DNA from: Myxococcales bacterium
GTDB lineage: Bacteria; Myxococcota_A; Polyangia; Polyangiales; JADJMO01
Reading direction: 5' to 3'
DNA: 64,000 bases
NCBI GenBank assembly: GCA_016709545.1
Contig: JADJMO010000036.1
Location: forward strand, 25,805-89,804
Below the pieces are notes generated by a model that did not search any database, was not told the DNA's origin, and saw nothing but the letters and a program-made list of their open reading frames with translations. Shown here piece after piece: positions 11,416 through 20,600 of the stretch (within the stretch, counting starts at the first letter, position 1; each line of letters begins with the position of its first letter). The translations under genes were made by a program, and so were the position numbers.

Positions 11416-12492
11416 ATGGCCCAAGAACAACCCCGCGTCCGGCTCGGCGAGCTGTTGGTTGCGGCCGGCGTCCTCACCGACGCGCAGCTCGGCGAGGCCC
11501 TGGCGCTGCAGAAGGCCGAGGGCAGCAAGCGGCGGCTCGGACGGCTGCTCGTCGAGCAGAAGTTCGTCGAGGAGACCTTGCTCACCCAGGTGCTCGGGCG
11601 CCAGCTGTCGGTGCCGTGGGTCTCGCTCTACCACGTGGATTTTTCGCGCCAGCTGCTCAACCTCGTCCCGCGCGAGGTCGCCGAGGGCTACGGGCTCATC
11701 CCGGTCTACGTGCGCCACGTCCGCGGCCAGGGCGAGACCCTCTACGTCGCGACCGACGACCCCACGAACGACGAAGGCCTGAAGCGCGTGTCGGGCTTCG
11801 CGGGCCTCCCGGTGCGGGCCATGATCGCCTCGGCGAGCGACATCCGCGCCGCCATTCGCGCGTACTACGGCGGCGGCACGTCGAGCGTGCCGAAGCAGCC
11901 GACCGCGCCAGCCGTGCAGGTGGCCAAGGAAGAGCCTCCGGACGAGCCGCCCCCCACGCGCGTGAGCGTGCCCCACGCCAAGCCGGCTGCCCCGCCCCCT
12001 GCGCCGACCACCGCGGTGGCTCCCCCACCCAAGCCCAAGCTCGAGGTGGTCGCCGAGCCGACGCCCGTCGCACCGACGGAGCTCGCCCCGACCCTCGCCG
12101 CGCCGGCGGCACAAGCCGCGCCGGCGCCCGTCGACGACAGCCCCGAGATCGAGGCCCGGTCGATCACGCTGCCGCCCAGGAGGGGCAAGGGCAAGGCCAT
12201 CGCCCTCACCTTCCTCGACGGCACCCAGATCTCGCTGCCCGCGCCCCGCACCCGTCGCGGCGCCGAGCGCCCCGAGCCCAAGGCCGAGGAGCCCGAGGAG
12301 GGCGCGGAGCACGAGCTGACCGCGCGCGATCTCGTGAGCGCGCTCCGGGCCGTCTCCCACGGCGCCGACGCGAGCGAGATCCTCGGCGAGAACCCGCGCT
12401 GGGAGGCGATGTTCGCCGCGCTCCTCTCGCTGCTGCTCCGCAAGCAGCTCATCGCCGACTGGGAGTTCGTCGAGGAGTTCCGCAAGTACTGA
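11416..12492 (+). CDS. Orphan MshEN/GspE-N domain protein
   Basis: A 358-residue protein whose first 155 residues match the MshEN/GspE N-terminal fold: RLGELLVAAGVLTDAQLGEA, RRLGRLLVEQKFVEE, VLGRQLSVPWVSL, LLNLVPREVA and LYVATDDPTN. MshEN domains can bind cyclic di-GMP, and in secretion ATPases they contact the inner-membrane platform. No ATPase domain follows. Instead there is a Pro/Ala-rich linker (about 160-250), a short beta-like stretch (IALTFLDGTQISLP) and a helical C-terminus rich in Leu (ALLSLLLRKQLI). GGAGG at 11407-11411 supports the ATG at 11416. Stand-alone MshEN proteins are common in myxobacteria; the role is unknown. Confidence 0.85.
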   Translation: MAQEQPRVRLGELLVAAGVLTDAQLGEALALQKAEGSKRRLGRLLVEQKFVEETLLTQVLGRQLSVPWVSLYHVDFSRQLLNLVPREVAEGYGLIPVYVRHVRGQGETLYVATDDPTNDEGLKRVSGFAGLPVRAMIASASDIRAAIRAYYGGGTSSVPKQPTAPAVQVAKEEPPDEPPPTRVSVPHAKPAAPPPAPTTAVAPPPKPKLEVVAEPTPVAPTELAPTLAAPAAQAAPAPVDDSPEIEARSITLPPRRGKGKAIALTFLDGTQISLPAPRTRRGAERPEPKAEEPEEGAEHELTARDLVSALRAVSHGADASEILGENPRWEAMFAALLSLLLRKQLIADWEFVEEFRKY

Positions 12493-12498
12493 GGCGCT

Positions 12499-14346
12499 TC
12501 ACTGGCGCGACGTTCGCGCCTTCTCGGTCGGTCGGGCCTCGATCTCCGGCGTCGTCGCCGGGATGCGGCGCGCGTGGCGGCCCATGTTCTTCGCGTAGTG
12601 GTAGGGCACGCCCTCGAGCGGCACCGCGGCGAGCATCCGCTCGAGCTCGCGCGCGTCCTCGGGACGGTCGTGGATGCGCTTCTTCAGGCAGATCGCGATC
12701 GCGTCGTCGAGCTCCTTGGGGATGGGCAGATCGGGGCGGCGCTGGCGCATGGGTGGCGGCACCTGTCGCTGGTGCAGGTCGAGCAGGTCGCGGCGGTTGG
12801 TGCTCTTGATCGGCAGGTCGCCGGTGACCGCCTCGTAGACGAGCACCCCGAGCTCGTAGAGATCGGTGCGCGGCTCGACGGCCGCGCCGATGCACTGCTC
12901 GGGCGCCATGTATTCGGGCGTCCCCAGCGTGTACCCGTCCTGGGTGAGCTTCTCGGCCGCGGCGGACGCCCCGGGTCCGAGCTTCGACATGCCGAAGTCG
13001 AGCACCTTGGCCTCGCCGTCGCTGCACAGGAACACGTTGCCGGGCTTGAGATCGCGGTGCACCACGCCGAGATCGTGCGCGGCCGCGAGCGCGTTGCACA
13101 CCTGGCGGAAGACGTGGATCGCGTACCCGGGGCCGAGCGGCCCGTCGCGGTGGAGCTTCTCGGCGAGCGAGCGCCCGCGGAGGAGCTCCATCACCACGTA
13201 GATCGATCCGTCGGGCAGCTGGTCGAGGTCGACCACCTTGACCACGTTGGGGTGGTCGATCGCGCTCGCCACCTGTGCCTCGCGGCGCAGGCGGGCGATC
13301 TCGGCGCCGTCCTTGGCCGCGGCACCGCGCAGGACCTTGACCGCGACCTGCGTTCCGAGGCTCACGTGCTCCGCGGCGTGCACGACACCGATGCCGCCGG
13401 AGCCGATGCGCTTGCCGATGCGGTACTTGCCGCCGAGCACCGTGCCCACGAGATCGCCCTGGGTCGCAATGGGCGCGTCACCGCGGAGCTCGAGCCCGCG
13501 CTCCAGGGCCGCGATGCGCACGCGTTCGGCGGCGCGGTCCCGCTCCTGCGCGGTCCGGAGGGCGCGCTGACGGGCGACGACGAAGGCCGCGCCACCGAGG
13601 AGCACACCGGAGATGCCCCCCGCGATCCCGCCGCCGAACGGCGCCACCGCCGCGGCGCCGACCACGGCCCCCCCCGCCGCGAGGATGGCCGGGAAGCGCC
13701 GGTCCACGTCGGGCAGCCGGATGGTCACGTCGTAGACGCAGGCCTCGGCGCCCTGGGCCACGCTCTCCACGATCTGGACCTCGGCGGGCGGCAGGCCGAA
13801 CAACGTGGTCAAGCCAGCCAGCTGGACGGCCCGCATCCGCGTGAAGAGGTCGTCGGTCTCGACGGCCTCCTCCGGCCGCGGCCGGTGGGTGACCCGCACG
13901 ACGCGCACGAGTCCGTTCGGGGGCAGCTCCTCGACGCTGTATTCGCCCACCCGCGTCAATTCGGCAGAGTGAGCCGCCAGGTAGCGGTACGCGTCGAGCG
14001 GGTCCTTCGCCTCTCGCACGAGGCGCACCCATACGCCGAGCGCCTCGGGATGGGAGACGAGCGGCGCGGCGCTCTTGAGGGCCTCGCTCCCCTGCTCCTC
14101 CTGGAGCGCGATGAGGACGCGACGGGCCGCCTCCACCGACACCCACCCCGTCTCCTGGGCGAGCGCCTGCGGATCGACGTCGGCCCCCCCGAGCAGCATC
14201 CCTGCGGCCTCCTGCCCGGCGACCTCCGCGTACCGCAGCGTGAAAATCTTCAACGAGGCGGCACGCAGCTCCTCCCGCATCCCGGAGCTTCCGCGGCTGG
14301 GAACGCGAGACGAGCGACCGGTCGAGGGGGGTCCTTCGGACGACAT
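12499..14346 (-). CDS. Membrane Ser/Thr protein kinase with N-terminal sensor-like domain
   Basis: A 615-residue protein with three parts. Residues 30-210 form a globular domain ending in a V4R/HNOB-like signature (AGLTTLFGLPPAEVQIV, then EACVYDVTIRL). Residues 216-257 form a Gly/Ala-rich hydrophobic hairpin, likely two membrane passes. Residues about 308-575 form a complete Hanks-type kinase domain. That domain has GSGGIGVVH (P-loop), K337 in VAVKVL, HRDLKPGN (D432), DFG at 450-452, and GTPEYMAPEQ. All catalytic residues are present. The chosen ATG at 14346 avoids overlap with the divergent DUF507 gene; an inner ATG at 14280 is also possible. It probably signals in response to a small ligand; this is inference. 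Confidence 0.88.
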   Translation of the reverse strand: MSSEGPPSTGRSSRVPSRGSSGMREELRAASLKIFTLRYAEVAGQEAAGMLLGGADVDPQALAQETGWVSVEAARRVLIALQEEQGSEALKSAAPLVSHPEALGVWVRLVREAKDPLDAYRYLAAHSAELTRVGEYSVEELPPNGLVRVVRVTHRPRPEEAVETDDLFTRMRAVQLAGLTTLFGLPPAEVQIVESVAQGAEACVYDVTIRLPDVDRRFPAILAAGGAVVGAAAVAPFGGGIAGGISGVLLGGAAFVVARQRALRTAQERDRAAERVRIAALERGLELRGDAPIATQGDLVGTVLGGKYRIGKRIGSGGIGVVHAAEHVSLGTQVAVKVLRGAAAKDGAEIARLRREAQVASAIDHPNVVKVVDLDQLPDGSIYVVMELLRGRSLAEKLHRDGPLGPGYAIHVFRQVCNALAAAHDLGVVHRDLKPGNVFLCSDGEAKVLDFGMSKLGPGASAAAEKLTQDGYTLGTPEYMAPEQCIGAAVEPRTDLYELGVLVYEAVTGDLPIKSTNRRDLLDLHQRQVPPPMRQRRPDLPIPKELDDAIAICLKKRIHDRPEDARELERMLAAVPLEGVPYHYAKNMGRHARRIPATTPEIEARPTEKARTSRQ

Positions 14347-14449
14347 CCAGAGCAACGAGCGTCGCAAGATGCCGGGGCGAAGGCAACGGCTTCGACGCGC
14401 ATGAGAAAACTGCCCCAGCCCAGCGCGCTTTCCGGTATGGATCGCGGCG

Positions 14450-14962
14450 ATGCGACTGTTCTCCGCCAAGGTGCCGGTCATCGCCGCCGAGGTCGTCAAG
14501 AAGCTCGTGGCCGATGAAGACCTCGAGGCCGAGAATCCGGCCGAGGTCGAGAAGGACGTCGAAGGCGTCCTCAACGAGTACCTGCGCCTCGAGCGCGAGG
14601 TGCTCGCCAAGACCAAGGAGCTCATGGACGCGCGGAAGCTCCCGCCGTCCGAGTTCTCCCGGGTCAAGAAGAGCGTCGCCGAGCAGAAGGGCTTCAAGAC
14701 CGGGGACGAGGTCGTCGACTTCCTCCTCGATCAGCTCGTCGAGAGCTTCCTCTACTCGAACAGCGTCGACGAGGTGTTCGCGAGCGATCTCGATCTGCGC
14801 CGCAAGATGGCGCCCATCCTCAAGAAGCACATGGCCCTCGACGAGGAGCTCGACCGCGAGGTGCGCGCGCGCATCAAGCACGTCGAGGAGGGCACCGCGG
14901 CCTGGGACATCGAGTACCAGAAGGCGCTCGACGTCGTCCGCCGTGGCCGCGGCGTGAAGTAG
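14450..14962 (+). CDS. DUF507 family protein
   Basis: A 170-residue, highly charged helical protein matching the DUF507 family, which is found mainly in delta-proteobacteria and relatives and has no assigned function. It starts MRLFSAKVPVIAAEVVKKL and contains a central EVEKDVEGVLNEYLRLE helix. The second half carries KKSVAEQKGF and LDEELDREVRARIKHVEEGT, with a conserved-looking WDIEYQKALDVVRR end. No signal peptide or membrane span is seen, so it is cytoplasmic. It is divergent from the kinase gene (103-base gap) and 86 bases upstream of yicC. The assignment is from recall of the family pattern. Confidence 0.8.
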   Translation: MRLFSAKVPVIAAEVVKKLVADEDLEAENPAEVEKDVEGVLNEYLRLEREVLAKTKELMDARKLPPSEFSRVKKSVAEQKGFKTGDEVVDFLLDQLVESFLYSNSVDEVFASDLDLRRKMAPILKKHMALDEELDREVRARIKHVEEGTAAWDIEYQKALDVVRRGRGVK

Positions 14963-15048
14963 GCAGTCCGCGGGGCGCAGTCCCCCGGGGTTCCTGGCGC
15001 GCGCTTCTGGGCTTGGCGCGGGCGCGCGAGGGCCCGTAAGATGGCCTC

Positions 15049-15917
15049 GTGCGAAGCATGACCGGCTTCGGCGTGGGCGAGGCCGAGGCGCCGGCAGGCC
15101 GCCTCGTCGTCGAGGTGCGAGCGGTCAACCATCGCTTCCTCGACGTGCGCGTCCGGGCACCGCGCGAGCTCGGCGACCTCGTCTCCTTCGCGGAGCACAT
15201 CGCCCGCGAGCGTCTCGCGCGCGGGCGGGTCGAGATCGGCATCCGCGTGGAGGGCTCGGCCCCCACCGCGATCTCGCTGGACGGCGACCGCGCCCGCGCG
15301 GCCTTCCAGGCGCTCTCCGCGCTGCGCGACGAGCTCGCGCCCGGCAGCGAGGTCCCCTCTCGCTCCTGGCCACGGTCCCTGAACTGTTCACCGCCGCCAT
15401 CGACCGCGAGCGCGACTCGATGCGCGCCGCGTGCCGGACCGCGTTCGATCGGGCGGTCGACGCCCTCGAGCGCATGCGGGGGGACGAGGGGGCGGTCCTC
15501 GCCGAAGACCTTCGCACCCGCCTGCGCGCCGTGCGCAAGAGCGCCGAGGCGATCGCCACGCGCGGACCGCAGGTGGTCGACCACCACCAGCGTCGACTCC
15601 GCCAGCGCATCACCCGCCTGACCGGCCCTGAGGTCCCGCTCGATCCAGGTCGCCTCGAGCAGGAGATCGCGCTCCTCGCGGATCGCAGCGACGTGACCGA
15701 GGAGCTGACCCGGCTCGCCTCCCACTGCGCGCAGTTCGACGCCCTGGTGAATGGTCAAGAGGCGTGTGGGCGGCGGCTCGACTTCCTCCTCCAGGAGATG
15801 GTGCGCGAGGTGAACACCATCGGCAGCAAGGCCCAGGACGCCGAGGTCGCGCACCTGGTGGTCGAGGTGAAGAGCGAGCTCGAGCGGATGCGCGAGCAGG
15901 TCCAGAACGTCGAGTGA
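15049..15917 (+). CDS. yicC: YicC-type endoribonuclease, interrupted by a one-base deletion
   Basis: The family acts on RNA (E. coli YicC affects sRNA stability). The first part begins MRSMTGFGVGEAEAPAGRLV and runs in one frame to ELAPGSEVP. The rest continues in the next frame as LSLLATVPELFTAAIDRERD and on to MREQVQNVE, the family's typical end. The join is a run of four C at 15354-15357; one more C would restore a 289-residue protein, the normal length (E. coli about 287). Both halves keep family motifs (AVNHRFLDVRVR; NRESNT-like REVNTIGSKA). The GTG at 15049 gives the family-standard N-terminus. gmk follows 29 bases later, a common gene order. Confidence 0.9.
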
Positions 15918-15946
15918 GCGCTCCTCTGCTACGCTGCGGGACGCCG

Positions 15947-16603
15947 ATGACCGTGCTCGACGAGCTCCGTGCTGGTGCGGAGGATTTCCTCCTCCTCATC
16001 ATCTCTTCGCCCTCCGGGGCAGGCAAGACCACCCTCTGCCGGAAGCTGCGCGCCGAGTTCCCGAGCCTCACCTTCTCGGTCTCGCACACCACCCGCAAGC
16101 CACGGCCCGGCGAGCAAGACGGTCGGGAGTACCACTTCGTCGATCGCCCCACCTTCGAGCGGCTGGTCGAGGCGCAGGCGTTCGCCGAGTGGGCGGAGGT
16201 GCACGGCAACCTGTACGGCACCTCCTTCGCCGAGATCGAGCGCGCGCGCACCAATGAGGCCCGCGGCATCATCTTCGACATCGACTACCAGGGCGCGCGA
16301 CAGATCCGGCAGCGCGTGCCCGACGCCGCGGCGGTCTTCATCCTGCCGCCTTCGTTCACCGTCCTCGAGCAGCGGCTGCGCAACCGCGCCAGCGACGACG
16401 ACGAGACCGTGCGGCGGCGCCTCGCCAAGGCGCGCACCGAGATCGAGCACTACGCGCTCTTCGACTACCTGATCGTCAACGAAGACCTCGACCGCGCCTA
16501 CGATCAGCTCCGGTCCATCGTGCTCGCCGAGGGCGCGCGTCGGCTACGCAAGGCCACGCTCGCCGAGGTGCTGCTGCGCACCGGCGCTCTCCCGACGGGT
16601 TGA
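15947..16603 (+). CDS. gmk: Guanylate kinase
   Basis: Phosphorylates GMP to GDP with ATP; cytoplasmic and essential. The 218-residue protein has SSPSGAGKTTL (P-loop, 20-30), the GMP-binding segment SVSHTTRKPRPGE, DGREYHFVDR, YGTS and DIDYQGARQIR. It also has the lid region RLRNRASDDDETVRRRLAKA and ends with the typical YLIVNEDLDRAYDQL block. ATG 15947 is preferred; a GTG at 15914 overlapping the yicC stop would add 11 residues and cannot be excluded. It is convergent with the OmpA-family lipoprotein gene, with a hairpin between them. Confidence 0.96.
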   Translation: MTVLDELRAGAEDFLLLIISSPSGAGKTTLCRKLRAEFPSLTFSVSHTTRKPRPGEQDGREYHFVDRPTFERLVEAQAFAEWAEVHGNLYGTSFAEIERARTNEARGIIFDIDYQGARQIRQRVPDAAAVFILPPSFTVLEQRLRNRASDDDETVRRRLAKARTEIEHYALFDYLIVNEDLDRAYDQLRSIVLAEGARRLRKATLAEVLLRTGALPTG

Positions 16604-16633
16604 GCGCGGCTCTCAGCGCGCCAAAAACTCGAA

Positions 16634-16659
16634 GCGCCGCACCCTCGCGGGTACGGCGC
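16634..16659 (-). terminator. Hairpin terminator between convergent gmk and OmpA-lipoprotein genes
   Basis: GCGCCG pairs with CGGCGC around an inner ACCC/GGGT stem and a TCGC tetraloop. On the minus strand the hairpin is followed by five T (complement of AAAAA at 16623-16627), so it fits an intrinsic terminator for the lipoprotein gene. It may also slow transcription from gmk. Confidence 0.6.
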
Positions 16660-16679
16660 CTCGACGCGTGTCGCTCAGC

Positions 16680-17402
16680 TCAGAAGATCGGCTGCGGCTT
16701 GACGCCGTTCTTGGCCGCTTCAGCGCAGCCGACGAGGAAGCCCGTCTTCTTGCCGCCCATCTTGAGGATGGCGAACTGCACGCGGCGGTTGCGCTCGAGC
16801 GCGTCCGGCGTCTCGCCCGGATCGACGGGGCAGTACGGGCCGTAGCCCTTGGCGCGGAGCTTGGTGGCGTCGACGCCACGCTTGACGAGCGCGTCGACCA
16901 CGGACTTGGCGCGGTCGTCGGTGAGCTTGAGGTTCTTCTTGGCGTCGCCGGTCTTGTCGGCGTGGCCCGCGACCTCGAGGAGGTCGATCACCTTGCCGTC
17001 GCCCTTGAGGAACTCGGCGATGTCGTTCAGGAGCTGGTCGGACTCCTTCTCGATCTCGGCGCTGCCCGTCTTGAACATGATCTTCTTGATGATCTTGACC
17101 TCGTTACCCTCGATCGAGATGTTCTTGTTGACCGGCGGGGGGGGCGCGTCCGGGCAGCCGTTCTTCGCCTTGTCGGCGTTGGCCTTGCCGGCCTGATCGG
17201 GGCACGCATCGTCGGCGTCGGCGACGCCGTCGCCGTCCTTGTCCGGCGGGGGCGGCGGCGTGGACGCGACGGGCGCGGTGGTGGACGCCGTGGGGGCGGC
17301 GGGTTCGCCGGTGGTGGCCTTGGCAGTACATCCGACGCCGAAGGCAAACGCGCCGCTGAGGGCGAGGGCGGCGAGGGCGAAGGTGTGGCGCTTCTGGGTC
17401 AT
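16680..17402 (-). CDS. OmpA-family lipoprotein with TSP3-like calcium repeat
   Basis: A 240-residue Pal/OmpA-type protein. The signal peptide ends in a lipobox (FAFGVGC, Cys25), then a Thr/Ala/Pro linker. A thrombospondin-type-3-like segment follows (DKDGDGVADADDACPDQAG, about 54-85), usually Ca-binding. The C-terminal OmpA domain (about 100-225) has ISIEGNEVKIIKKIMFKTGS, VAGHADKTGD, LTDDRAKSVVDALVKRGVD and RNRRVQF. These are the residues that bind meso-diaminopimelate in peptidoglycan. It likely tethers the outer membrane to the wall. GAGAGGAACCC precedes the ATG at 17402; a longer frame to 17456 lacks such a site. Confidence 0.92.
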   Translation of the reverse strand: MTQKRHTFALAALALSGAFAFGVGCTAKATTGEPAAPTASTTAPVASTPPPPPDKDGDGVADADDACPDQAGKANADKAKNGCPDAPPPPVNKNISIEGNEVKIIKKIMFKTGSAEIEKESDQLLNDIAEFLKGDGKVIDLLEVAGHADKTGDAKKNLKLTDDRAKSVVDALVKRGVDATKLRAKGYGPYCPVDPGETPDALERNRRVQFAILKMGGKKTGFLVGCAEAAKNGVKPQPIF

Positions 17403-17593
17403 GGGTTCCTCTCGTGTCCGCCAAACCCCAGCCCTGACGGGAAAGAGGATGGCCATCTAGTCAGCAGGGGTGGTCAGCGGATGGGTTGGGTTCGAGCGGG
17501 CGGGAAGATACACCCGAACACCGGTTTCGAGCCACCCCTCCAGACGAGTGAGGGTGGCAGGTATTCACCCTGCACCGCTACTTTGTCGCACTT

Positions 17594-17621
17594 CGTCGGG
17601 AATGGCGCGTCGGGAATGGCG
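17594..17621. repeat. Two tandem 14-bp copies beside the subtilase stop codon
   Basis: CGTCGGGAATGGCG occurs twice head to tail, with a partial third copy that runs into the stop codon of the subtilase gene (TCA on the plus strand at 17624-17626). The surrounding gap 17403-17623 holds nothing else I can name apart from a GCCACCC/GGGTGGC hairpin near 17530-17560. Confidence 0.6.
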
Positions 17622-17623
17622 CG

Positions 17624-20600
17624 TCAGGACTTGCGCCGGCGCAGGAAGGCGATCAGGGGCAGCAGGCCCACCGCGGCGACCGCGGGGGGCACCGAACGCC
17701 CCGGGACGTTGCCGCCGCAGCCGCTCCCCCCCGCGATCTCCGGTCCCGCCCCGTTCGGCCCGGCATCGGTCGGCTCGGCCTTCTTGCACGTGGCGAGGTC
17801 GAGCGGCTTGGCGGCCTTGTGGGCCTTCGGGAAGTCGATCGCGGTCTTGTAGTTGCCGGTGTTGAGGTTGTCGTGGTGGTTGGTGGGCCACTCGATCACG
17901 CCGTCCTCACGCCCCTCGGTGTGCCAGGCGTAGAGCCAGCCGTCACGGGTGCCCGTCACGACCTCGAGCTTGCCGTCGCCGTCGATGTCCCCGACGGTGT
18001 TCGAGGGGATGATCCACTGCCCGGTGAACTTCGGGAAGCCCGGCGCCTCGCGGCCGCACGCGTCGACCGCGCGCACGAAGTAGCCACCGGTGCCGACGAT
18101 GGTCTCGGGGTAGTCGTCGCCGGAGACGTCAGCGACCGTGGCGTTGTGGAAGAACGTGTAGTCCTCGGTGATCGTGGGCGAGCCGGGGAACATCTGCGCG
18201 CACTTCTTGGTCGGGTCCTCGACGCACGGCACGGGGTTGCCGCTCCGCCAGAACGCGACGTGCTGCTCGTAGTCCATCTTCTGCGGCGACTGCAGGGCCA
18301 GCGCCAGGTAGAACGAGGCTCCGAGCGCGATGATGTCCGGCTTGCCGTCCTGGTCGAGGTCGCCGACCGAGGGCGCCGAGAACAGGCCGATGAAGTTGTT
18401 GCCCTTGAGGTCCTTCGGGCTCGCGTAGTTGCTGCCGAACGTGGGATCGAGGCGCAGCACGGCGTTCGGGAAGTTGCCGCCGAGGACCGCGGGCTGCTCG
18501 GGCTTCACCGGCAGCACGAACGGCGAGCCGCCGGTGCCGTGGAAGATGATCTCGGGCGTGCCGTCGCCGTCGACGTCGGCCATCAAGCCGGCGCTGACGA
18601 TGCCCTCGCCGACCAGCGGGAACAGCTTGAAGCTGCTCGTGACCACCGGCCAGCCCGGGAGGAACGGCCCACCCGGCGCGGCGTTGCCGCGGCCGTCGAT
18701 GGCGAAGAACGCGCCGACGTTGCCGCCCTTGCCGAGCGCCTCGTTGCTGCCGACGGCGATCTCGGGGATGCCGTCGCCGTTGAGGTCGCCGATGGCCGGC
18801 GTGGTGACGATGCGCGCGACGATGTTGTCGGCGTCGAGCGCGCCCTTGTAGTTGACCTCGACCGGCCAGCCCGGCAGGTCCTCGCCGCCCAGGTCCTTGA
18901 CGTAGACCTTGCCGTCGAACGCGGCGATCACGATGTCGAGCTTGCCGTCCTTGTTCATGTCGGCGAGCGAGATGCCGGCGAAGGCCCCGCGGGCGACGCC
19001 TGAGTTCTCGGTCATGCACAGGGTGCCGGCGGGGAGCTTGGGCTGGTCACCGCGCGGGCACGAGGGCACGTCGGGCAGGCGGATGGGCCACTTGCCGGCG
19101 ACGGGGGTGCCGTCGGCGTGGATCGCGTAGACGGTGCCGGACCAGGTGCCGAAGACGATCTCCGGCTTCTTGTCGCCGTCGAGATCGGCGACGGCGGGGG
19201 CGCTCATGATCGTCTCGCGCGCGAGGTCGACGTCGATGGGCTTGGTGGGATCCGTGTAGGCGTTCTTGCCGCCCAGGTAGTGGGCGACGAACGGCGAGCC
19301 CTCCTTGCCGTCGGGCGCGAGGCCGTCGAGGGGGCGCGTCTTGAACGGGAAGCCCTTGAGCTCCGACCCGTCGGCCTTGAAGGCGTGCAGCCGGCCGTCG
19401 GCGTCGCCGTAGAGGATCTCGCGCTTGCCGTCGCCGTCGAGGTCGACGAGGCGGGGGGACGCCTCGCCGGAGGCCCCGATGAACTTGGGGAAGCCCGGCA
19501 GGATGGTCGGGTCGTCGTAGACGTAGAGCGGGCGCCGGATCTCGGACTTGATCGGCGTGGTGGTGCCCTCGTAGGTGGCGAACACCTGCACGCGGATGGT
19601 GACCGTGTAGCGGTTCTCCACCTCGCCCGGGTTGTCGATCTTGCCGATGTCCTTCACCTTGAAGAACGCGAGCGGGGTGCCGTCCTCGCCCATGGTCTTG
19701 CTGCCCGGGGTCTCCGGGATGGCGGAGATGGTCTTGAACGCGCTGTCGTCGGGCTCCACGCCTGCCGCCCACTCGATCTTGGCGTTCCAGGACTTGGCGC
19801 GCTTCGCCGAGATGACGCCCTTGATCTCGACGTCCTTGGTGAGGGTCGCGGGGTAGAGGATCTCGAACAGCTCGGGCTTCACGAGGTCGACCGAGGCGGG
19901 GATCTTGCCGTCGGCCACCATCTTCAGCGCCTTGCCGGCGTTGACGCGGCCATAGCCGAAGCGCTGCGAGAACGTGTTCTTCGACGGGTAGTAGAGGTCG
20001 TGCTGCGTGTCGTAGTCGGGGTGCTTCGGGTCGTAGCTGACGGGGATGTCGATGAGATCGGCCGTCATCTTGAGGAGCTGCTGCACCTCTCCCGCCTCGA
20101 GATCGAGCCCCTTCTGGAGCCCCATCGAGTAGATGAGGCCGGTGATGCCGCTCGAGTTGCCGGTGGCCTCCGAGGCGCACCCGCTGCCCGAGACCGAGAG
20201 CGGCACCTGACCACCGAAGTTCGAGCACGGGTGGAAGTTGAGGAAGCTGTTGCTCCGCGGGATGCTGTCCTTGTCCTTCTGGATCGCCTTGACGATGAGC
20301 GTGTGGTTGGCCGTACCCGGCATGTTGTGGTGCCGGCTGTTCTCGTCGGCCGCCGAGGCGATGATGGTGACGTTCTTCTTGTAGGCGTAGGCCATCGCCG
20401 CGCGAGAGAAGTTGGTCTGGTTGACCGAGCCGAGCGCCTCCTGGACGACCTTGGCGCCGATGTCCGTCGCGTAGACGACGGCCTGCGCGTAGTCCTGCGC
20501 GTCGACGATGAAGCTGTCGCCCACCCGCAGCGGGATGAACTTGCACTTCGGGCAGAACCCCTGCCCGCCCATGCCGTTGTTGGCCTCGGCGGTGCTGTCG

